A program made the position numbers and the translations under genes. The notes beneath the pieces were generated by a model. The model had not been told where the DNA came from and did not search any database. It was given only the letters and a program-made list of their open reading frames with translations. Below are positions 31,281 to 35,929 of a stretch of 35,929 nucleotides of DNA, in pieces; position 1 is the stretch's first letter, and each line of letters opens with the position of its first letter. Origin of the DNA: Paenisporosarcina quisquiliarum (GTDB taxonomy: Bacteria; Bacillota; Bacilli; Bacillales_A; Planococcaceae). Location of the stretch: the NCBI RefSeq assembly GCF_027563315.1, contig NZ_JAMKBJ010000019.1, positions 1-35,929 on the forward strand. The letters are read 5' to 3'.

Positions 31281-31342
31281 TGTTGCGATTATCATTCATG
31301 TTTTAAACAAAATACGGTTGTAAGGTTTGGAGGATATTGAAA

Positions 31343-32860
31343 ATGAATTACGGGAATACCGCTGTAGAATTTGATGTAGAAGATCAATTAATTGGATTCA
31401 AAGAAGAATGGTTTATGCAAGACATGACATTTGTATTATTTGGAGCAACAGGGGACTTAGCACAACGAAAATTATTTCCTGCTTTATATAATTTATATCT
31501 TGATGGTAGATTACCCGAAAATATTTCTATAGTTGGTTTAGGCAGAAACTATTGTTCAAACGAAGATTTTCAATCCAAGGTGGAGAGAGCTGTTCAAGCA
31601 TACTCCAGAAGAACTGTTCAACCTTCTGGTCTACAAGATTTTTTATCCAAATTTCGGTACTGTGCATTTGATGTGACGGACAAAGAATCCTATCACCATT
31701 TGCACGAACTCATTGATAACAGAGAAATTGAGCTAGGTATTCCGCAAAACCGACTTTTCTATTTGTCTGTTGGACCAAGTTTGGTTGATGTTATTACGTC
31801 AAATCTTAATTCAAGTGGTATTTGCCAAAACAACGGATGGAAGCGCCTCATCGTCGAAAAACCATTTGGAAGTGATCTAGAGACGGCAAGACAATTAAAT
31901 AAAAACTTGAGCAAAACTTTCAATGAAGAAGAAATCTATAGAATTGACCACTATTTAGGAAAACCAATGGTCCAAAATCTTGAAACCTTAGTTTTGGCCA
32001 ATCCCGCACTGAAATCTTTACTAGATCATAAACAAATTTCGAATGTCCAGATTACAGCAAGTGAAACGGTTGGGGTCGAAACTCGGGCTGATTATTACGA
32101 TAAGGCAGGAGCCATTCGTGATATGGTTCAGAACCATCTTCTTCAGTTAGTGATGATGACAGCCATTTACCTCCCTGAGAAAATAACGGCAAATGAAATT
32201 CGTGTTAAAAAGATGGAAATTATCGAATCTCTTCGACCATTACTAAAAGAAAATGCATACAAGGATGTTGTCCGCGGTCAGTACGAGTCTGGAGACATTC
32301 AAGGTACTCCAGTATTTGGCTATAAAGAAGAGCCCGGTGTTGATGATTCCTCAAAAAATGATACGTATTTCGCGGCTCGCTTATATATTGATAATCCATC
32401 TTGGAGTGGAATCCCTTTTTATATACGCACGGGGAAAAGATTGAATCAGAAGTCCACAAGGATAGTCATTGAATTTAAGAACAACATGAAAGATTCAGAT
32501 GTGCTACAAGGACTCACTCCGAATTTATTGATTCTCGAGATCAGTCCAAACGAAAGTATTTCTTTGCGGGTAAACATGAAAGATCCCTCTAGTAATCGTT
32601 TTGAACCTGTTTGGATTAACTTCTCAACCAATTCGGAAAGTCTGCCGGAAGCATATGAACTTCTTCTATTTGATGCCATGCTTGGTAATGCTACCTTCTT
32701 CTCCCATTGGAAAGAAGTCGAATTATCCTGGGAGTGGATTCAACCGTTATTAGAAGCATATCAGGAGAATCTGTTACCTTTATATTCCTATCCTGCAGGT
32801 TCAACTGGTCCAGAAGAAGCAAACCAGCTATTGCAATCCAAGCAATTTAAGTGGTGGTAG
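31343..32860 (+). CDS. zwf: Glucose-6-phosphate 1-dehydrogenase, copy 2
   Basis: 505 residues from the ATG with TTTGGAGG nine bases upstream; a TTG two codons earlier sits too close to that site. The NADP loop GATGDLAQRK, EKPFG and RIDHYLGK are intact, so it should be active. The N-terminal 25 residues before the Rossmann fold and the linker around NEIRVKKMEI differ most from copy 1. Two residues are inserted relative to copy 1 near VLQGLTPNLL. Its promoter has both boxes, while copy 1 keeps only the proximal one, so the two operons may differ in strength or induction. Confidence 0.95.
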   Translation: MNYGNTAVEFDVEDQLIGFKEEWFMQDMTFVLFGATGDLAQRKLFPALYNLYLDGRLPENISIVGLGRNYCSNEDFQSKVERAVQAYSRRTVQPSGLQDFLSKFRYCAFDVTDKESYHHLHELIDNREIELGIPQNRLFYLSVGPSLVDVITSNLNSSGICQNNGWKRLIVEKPFGSDLETARQLNKNLSKTFNEEEIYRIDHYLGKPMVQNLETLVLANPALKSLLDHKQISNVQITASETVGVETRADYYDKAGAIRDMVQNHLLQLVMMTAIYLPEKITANEIRVKKMEIIESLRPLLKENAYKDVVRGQYESGDIQGTPVFGYKEEPGVDDSSKNDTYFAARLYIDNPSWSGIPFYIRTGKRLNQKSTRIVIEFKNNMKDSDVLQGLTPNLLILEISPNESISLRVNMKDPSSNRFEPVWINFSTNSESLPEAYELLLFDAMLGNATFFSHWKEVELSWEWIQPLLEAYQENLLPLYSYPAGSTGPEEANQLLQSKQFKWW

Positions 32861-32890
32861 AAAAATTAATAACAAAAGGAGATATGAGAT

Positions 32891-34234
32891 ATGACCGTTT
32901 CATTTGATTTCACCAATGTTTTATCATTCATGAAAAATAGTGAGTATGAAAATCTAAGTGAATTTGTAAAACAAGCGCATAACCAAATTCATCAACAAAC
33001 AGGCCCAGAATCTGACTACTTAGGATGGGTTGACTGGCCAATTACCTACGATAAAGAGGAATTTGACAGAGTGAAGCTAGCTGCTAGACGAATTCAACAA
33101 CATTCAGACGCGCTGATTGTTATTGGTATTGGAGGCTCCTATCTAGGGTCAAAGGCAGCAATAGAGGCTTTATCCCATACGTTTCATAATCAAATCAAAG
33201 GAAATACGGAAGTTTATTTTGCGGGACATAATATTAGCTCGACCTATATCGAACATTTACTACAAGTTTTAGAGGGCAAAAACATTTCTATTAATGTTAT
33301 TTCCAAGTCAGGTACAACGACAGAGCCTGCTTTAGCATTCCGTATTTTCCGCAATTTTATGGAGAAGAAGTATGGGAAAGAAGAAGCAAGGAATCGAATT
33401 TATGTAACGACCGATCAGAGCAAGGGTGCCCTTCGGAATCTGGCGGTCGAAGAAGGTTACGAAACGTTTGTTATTCCGGACAACATAGGTGGACGCTACT
33501 CAGTTCTGACACCTGTTGGCTTACTTCCAATGGCAGTAGCTGGTCTTCATATTGACCAAGTGATGGAAGGGGCAAAAGCTGCCTATCACAAATATAATAA
33601 TCCGGTTCTTGCTAAAAATGAAAGTTACCAATATGCTGCAGTGAGAAATATTTTCTATAATAAGGGAAAATCAATTGAATTGTTTGTAAGCTATGAGCCA
33701 TGTCTACACTTTGTAGCGGAATGGTGGAAACAACTTTTCGGTGAAAGTGAAGGAAAGGATGGAAAAGGCCTCTTCCCCGCTTCCGTTAACTTCTCAACGG
33801 ATTTACATTCGATGGGTCAGTACGTACAAGAAGGCCGTCGTCTTTTCATAGAAACAGTTCTACAGGTAAAAAATTCTTCAATCGAACGCATCATTCAAGA
33901 GGATATCGACAATATTGACGGTTTGAATTTCCTAACTGGGAAAACAATGGATGAGGTGAATAAAAAGGCAGCCCTCGGAACTACACTCGCTCACATCGAT
34001 GGAGATGTTCCAAATTTGTTAATCGAACTAGACGACCTCAATGAATTCACCTTTGGAGAGATGGTCTATTTCTTTGAAAAAGCTTGCGCTATAAGCGGAA
34101 CTTTACTCGGTGTCAATCCATTTGACCAGCCAGGTGTGGAAGCTTACAAAAAGAATATGTTTGCATTACTTGGCAAAGATGGTTTTGAAAAAGAAAAAGA
34201 GGAACTAGAAAATCGACTATCCATATTAGATTAA
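32891..34234 (+). CDS. pgi: Glucose-6-phosphate isomerase, copy 2
   Basis: 447 residues, collinear with copy 1 without gaps. [28 protein letters not shown] and [14 protein letters not shown] are unchanged. The substitutions cluster in residues 14-30 and 215-245, away from these motifs. A Cys replaces Gly in SYEPCLHF just before the [13 protein letters not shown] region. Spaced 30 bases after zwf2 with AAAGGAG upstream of ATG. Confidence 0.95.
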   Translation: MTVSFDFTNVLSFMKNSEYENLSEFVKQAHNQIHQQTGPESDYLGWVDWPITYDKEEFDRVKLAARRIQQHSDALIVIGIGGSYLGSKAAIEALSHTFHNQIKGNTEVYFAGHNISSTYIEHLLQVLEGKNISINVISKSGTTTEPALAFRIFRNFMEKKYGKEEARNRIYVTTDQSKGALRNLAVEEGYETFVIPDNIGGRYSVLTPVGLLPMAVAGLHIDQVMEGAKAAYHKYNNPVLAKNESYQYAAVRNIFYNKGKSIELFVSYEPCLHFVAEWWKQLFGESEGKDGKGLFPASVNFSTDLHSMGQYVQEGRRLFIETVLQVKNSSIERIIQEDIDNIDGLNFLTGKTMDEVNKKAALGTTLAHIDGDVPNLLIELDDLNEFTFGEMVYFFEKACAISGTLLGVNPFDQPGVEAYKKNMFALLGKDGFEKEKEELENRLSILD

Positions 34235-34260
34235 ATAAGGTATAGGAATGAGGTAAGAAT

Positions 34261-35676
34261 ATGATAAAACAGCAAATCGGCGTTGTTGGTTTAGGCGTGA
34301 TGGGCTTGAATCTTGCGCTGAATATGGAAAGCAAAGGCTTTTCGGTATCTGTCTATGATTACTGGACAGATCGAACAGAGGAATTATCTAAGAAAGAAGC
34401 GAAAGATAAAAATATTCACGGTACTTACAGCATCGAGGACTTCGTCAATTCTTTAGAAATTCCACGCAAAATATTATTGATGGTTAAGGCAGGAGATACA
34501 ACTGATTCGGTCATTGATTCTCTTATTCCTCATCTTCAACACGGCGATATTATTATGGATGGCGGAAATTCATTCTTTGAAGACACGAATAGACGAACAG
34601 CAACCTTAAAAGAATTAGGTTTGCATTTCATCGGTGCCGGAATTTCGGGTGGAGAAGAAGGAGCTCGTGAAGGCCCATCGATTATGCCTGGCGGGTCGAA
34701 AGAAGCTTATGAACAAGTTGAACCAATTCTTAATGCAATTTCAGCGAAAGTAGATGATACTCCGTGTAGTACCTACATGGGACCTGATGGAGCAGGTCAT
34801 TATGTGAAAATGGTTCATAACGGCATTGAATATGGGGATATGCAACTAATCTCTGAAGCTTATTTCATCATGAAACATGCACTTGGTCTGTCAGCTCAGG
34901 AATTGCATGAAATATTTTCTGAGTGGAACAAAGGAGAACTCGATAGCTACCTGATCGAAATCACTGCGGATATTTTCACGAAAATCGATGAAGAAACTGG
35001 GAACCCACTCGTTGATCAGATTTTAGATGTTGCTGGTCAAAAAGGGACTGGGAAATGGACAAGTCAAAATGCACTGGATTTAGGTGTTTCTCTTCCAATC
35101 GTTACAGAGTCCGTATTTGCTAGATTTATTTCTTCTGTTAAGGAAGAGCGTATTGCAGCAAGTAAAATTTTGAAAGGTCCTGAGTCGAACCAATATGCAG
35201 GAGATAAAACTGCATTGATTGAAGCGATTCGTAAAGCTTTATATATGAGTAAAATTTGTTCATATGCCCAAGGGTTTGCCCAAATGCGTGCAGCATCCGA
35301 AGAGTATAGCTGGAACATTCCTTACGGAGACGTAGCGATGATTTTCCGCGGAGGTTGTATCATTCGTGCTCAGTTCTTACAAAAGATTAAAGAAGCTTTT
35401 GACCAGAACAGCGACTTGCCTAACCTTTTAGTTGATCCGTACTTCCAAGAAATCGTAGGAGAATATCAAAGTTCCCTGCGCGAAGTACTAGGCTTGGCAA
35501 TTCAACAAGGCATTCCAACACCTGCTTTCTCAAGCGCATTAGCTTATTATGATAGCTACCGGACTGAGACATTGCCAGCCAATCTTATCCAAGCACAACG
35601 GGATTATTTTGGTGCACATACTTATCAGCGTTTAGACAAAGATGCCTCGTTCCATACTGAATGGACTGCTAAATAA
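34261..35676 (+). CDS. gnd: 6-phosphogluconate dehydrogenase (decarboxylating), copy 2
   Basis: 471 residues, 27 substitutions from copy 1 by my count (94% identity), with all cofactor and catalytic residues kept ([17 protein letters not shown]). Most changes fall in the first 240 residues; the last 230 have four. Nucleotide identity is also unusually high in the second half (105 identical bases at 35299-35403). Same operon as zwf2 and pgi2; the terminator after it is the twin of the one after gnd1. Confidence 0.95.
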   Translation: MIKQQIGVVGLGVMGLNLALNMESKGFSVSVYDYWTDRTEELSKKEAKDKNIHGTYSIEDFVNSLEIPRKILLMVKAGDTTDSVIDSLIPHLQHGDIIMDGGNSFFEDTNRRTATLKELGLHFIGAGISGGEEGAREGPSIMPGGSKEAYEQVEPILNAISAKVDDTPCSTYMGPDGAGHYVKMVHNGIEYGDMQLISEAYFIMKHALGLSAQELHEIFSEWNKGELDSYLIEITADIFTKIDEETGNPLVDQILDVAGQKGTGKWTSQNALDLGVSLPIVTESVFARFISSVKEERIAASKILKGPESNQYAGDKTALIEAIRKALYMSKICSYAQGFAQMRAASEEYSWNIPYGDVAMIFRGGCIIRAQFLQKIKEAFDQNSDLPNLLVDPYFQEIVGEYQSSLREVLGLAIQQGIPTPAFSSALAYYDSYRTETLPANLIQAQRDYFGAHTYQRLDKDASFHTEWTAK

Positions 35677-35694
35677 CAGAAACAAAAACAAAAA

Positions 35695-35746
35695 AGCATC
35701 AGGTGCTGAAACAAGTAATTGTCGTTTCGGTATCGGGTGCTTTTTT
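35695..35746 (+). terminator. Terminator of the zwf2-pgi2-gnd2 operon
   Basis: AGCATCAG..TGAAAC / GTTTCGG..CGGGTGCT stem followed by TTTTTT, nearly identical to 28010-28061. Confidence 0.92.
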
Positions 35747-35787
35747 CTGTCTATTGAATTTTTCTATTGCAAGGAAGAATTCGAGAC

Positions 35788-35836
35788 TTTTGATTTCCGT
35801 TACATGCGGACGCTTTCCGCGGGCGGTCCGTGAGCC
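35788..35836 (-). repeat. Interspersed repeat, copy 3 (truncated)
   Basis: Plus-strand GATTTCCGTTACATGCGG, then ACGCTTTCCGCGGGC and GAGCCTCCCTC match one end of the repeat family at 10370-10655; the rest is missing. Confidence 0.6.
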
Positions 35837-35879
35837 TCCCTCTATGAATGTTGCTATATCAACGCTTAAACTATCTTTG

Positions 35880-35910
35880 GAGTGATGAAAAATATTTTCA
35901 TCACTCTTTT
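35880..35910. terminator. Bidirectional terminator near the right edge
   Basis: GAGTGATGAAAA / TTTTCATCACTC stem with TTTTC after it on the plus strand. It may serve a gene beyond the window on the minus strand. Confidence 0.7.
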
Positions 35911-35929
35911 CTTTGAACTCTTTTCTAAT

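Noticed and set aside
31054-31323. 89-codon open frame upstream of zwf2
   Set aside because: It runs over the zwf2 promoter and boxes, lacks a ribosome-binding site and has low-complexity translation.
35642-35885. Open frames after gnd2
   Set aside because: They overlap the gnd2 end, its terminator and a repeat fragment.
1-35929. CRISPR array, tRNA genes, insertion-sequence transposase
   Set aside because: No regularly spaced direct repeats, tRNA cloverleaf strings or transposase-like proteins were seen on either strand.

Overview
The window looks like chromosome from a low-GC Gram-positive of the order Bacillales. The yeaC-yeaD-yebA-guaA-pbuG gene order matches Bacillus subtilis, ribosome-binding sites are strong AGGAGG types, promoters are sigma-A-like, and protein wording plus an interspersed GTTGATT-ended repeat suggest a Planococcaceae-like genus. 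That placement is inference; no rRNA body lies inside the window.

Left part (1-5800): the leader and tandem promoters of an rRNA operon that reads leftwards off the edge, then two purine-salvage genes on the minus strand, pbuG and guaA, each behind a guanine riboswitch with its own promoter and terminator. Between them lies a 1.6-kb insert bounded by a duplicated last 57 bases of guaA. This is the expected scar of site-specific integration at the guaA 3' end; the insert now holds one small membrane-protein gene and one broken gene.

Middle (5800-20500): a MoxR ATPase/DUF58/transglutaminase operon (yeaC-yeaD-yebA), a region with two interspersed repeats, the NAD salvage pair pncB-nadE, several small conserved genes, exodeoxyribonuclease III, a CPA2-type antiporter, DUF1292 and DUF302 proteins, an EcsC-DUF4097 pair, a DUF1456 protein and a VOC protein.

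Right part (20600-35930): a formaldehyde-dissimilation cluster. hxlA and hxlB fix formaldehyde onto ribulose 5-phosphate and isomerise the product to fructose 6-phosphate. Two copies of a zwf-pgi-gnd operon flank them and can return fructose 6-phosphate to ribulose 5-phosphate with release of CO2 and NADPH, so the cluster encodes a closed oxidative RuMP cycle. The HxlR regulator is included. Five promoter regions here (Gfo/Idh oxidoreductase, zwf1, zwf2, hxlA, and a relic beside hxlR) share a dyad AAGT-N4-ACTT exactly 33 bases upstream of the first base of the -10 hexamer, a strong candidate HxlR operator. The arrangement arose by tandem duplication of a unit that also held a Gfo/Idh gene, a HAD phosphatase and a cyclase. 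In the second unit these three are gone, except for a 135-bp HAD relic and promoter/intergenic scraps, and hxlBA sits between the scraps and zwf2.
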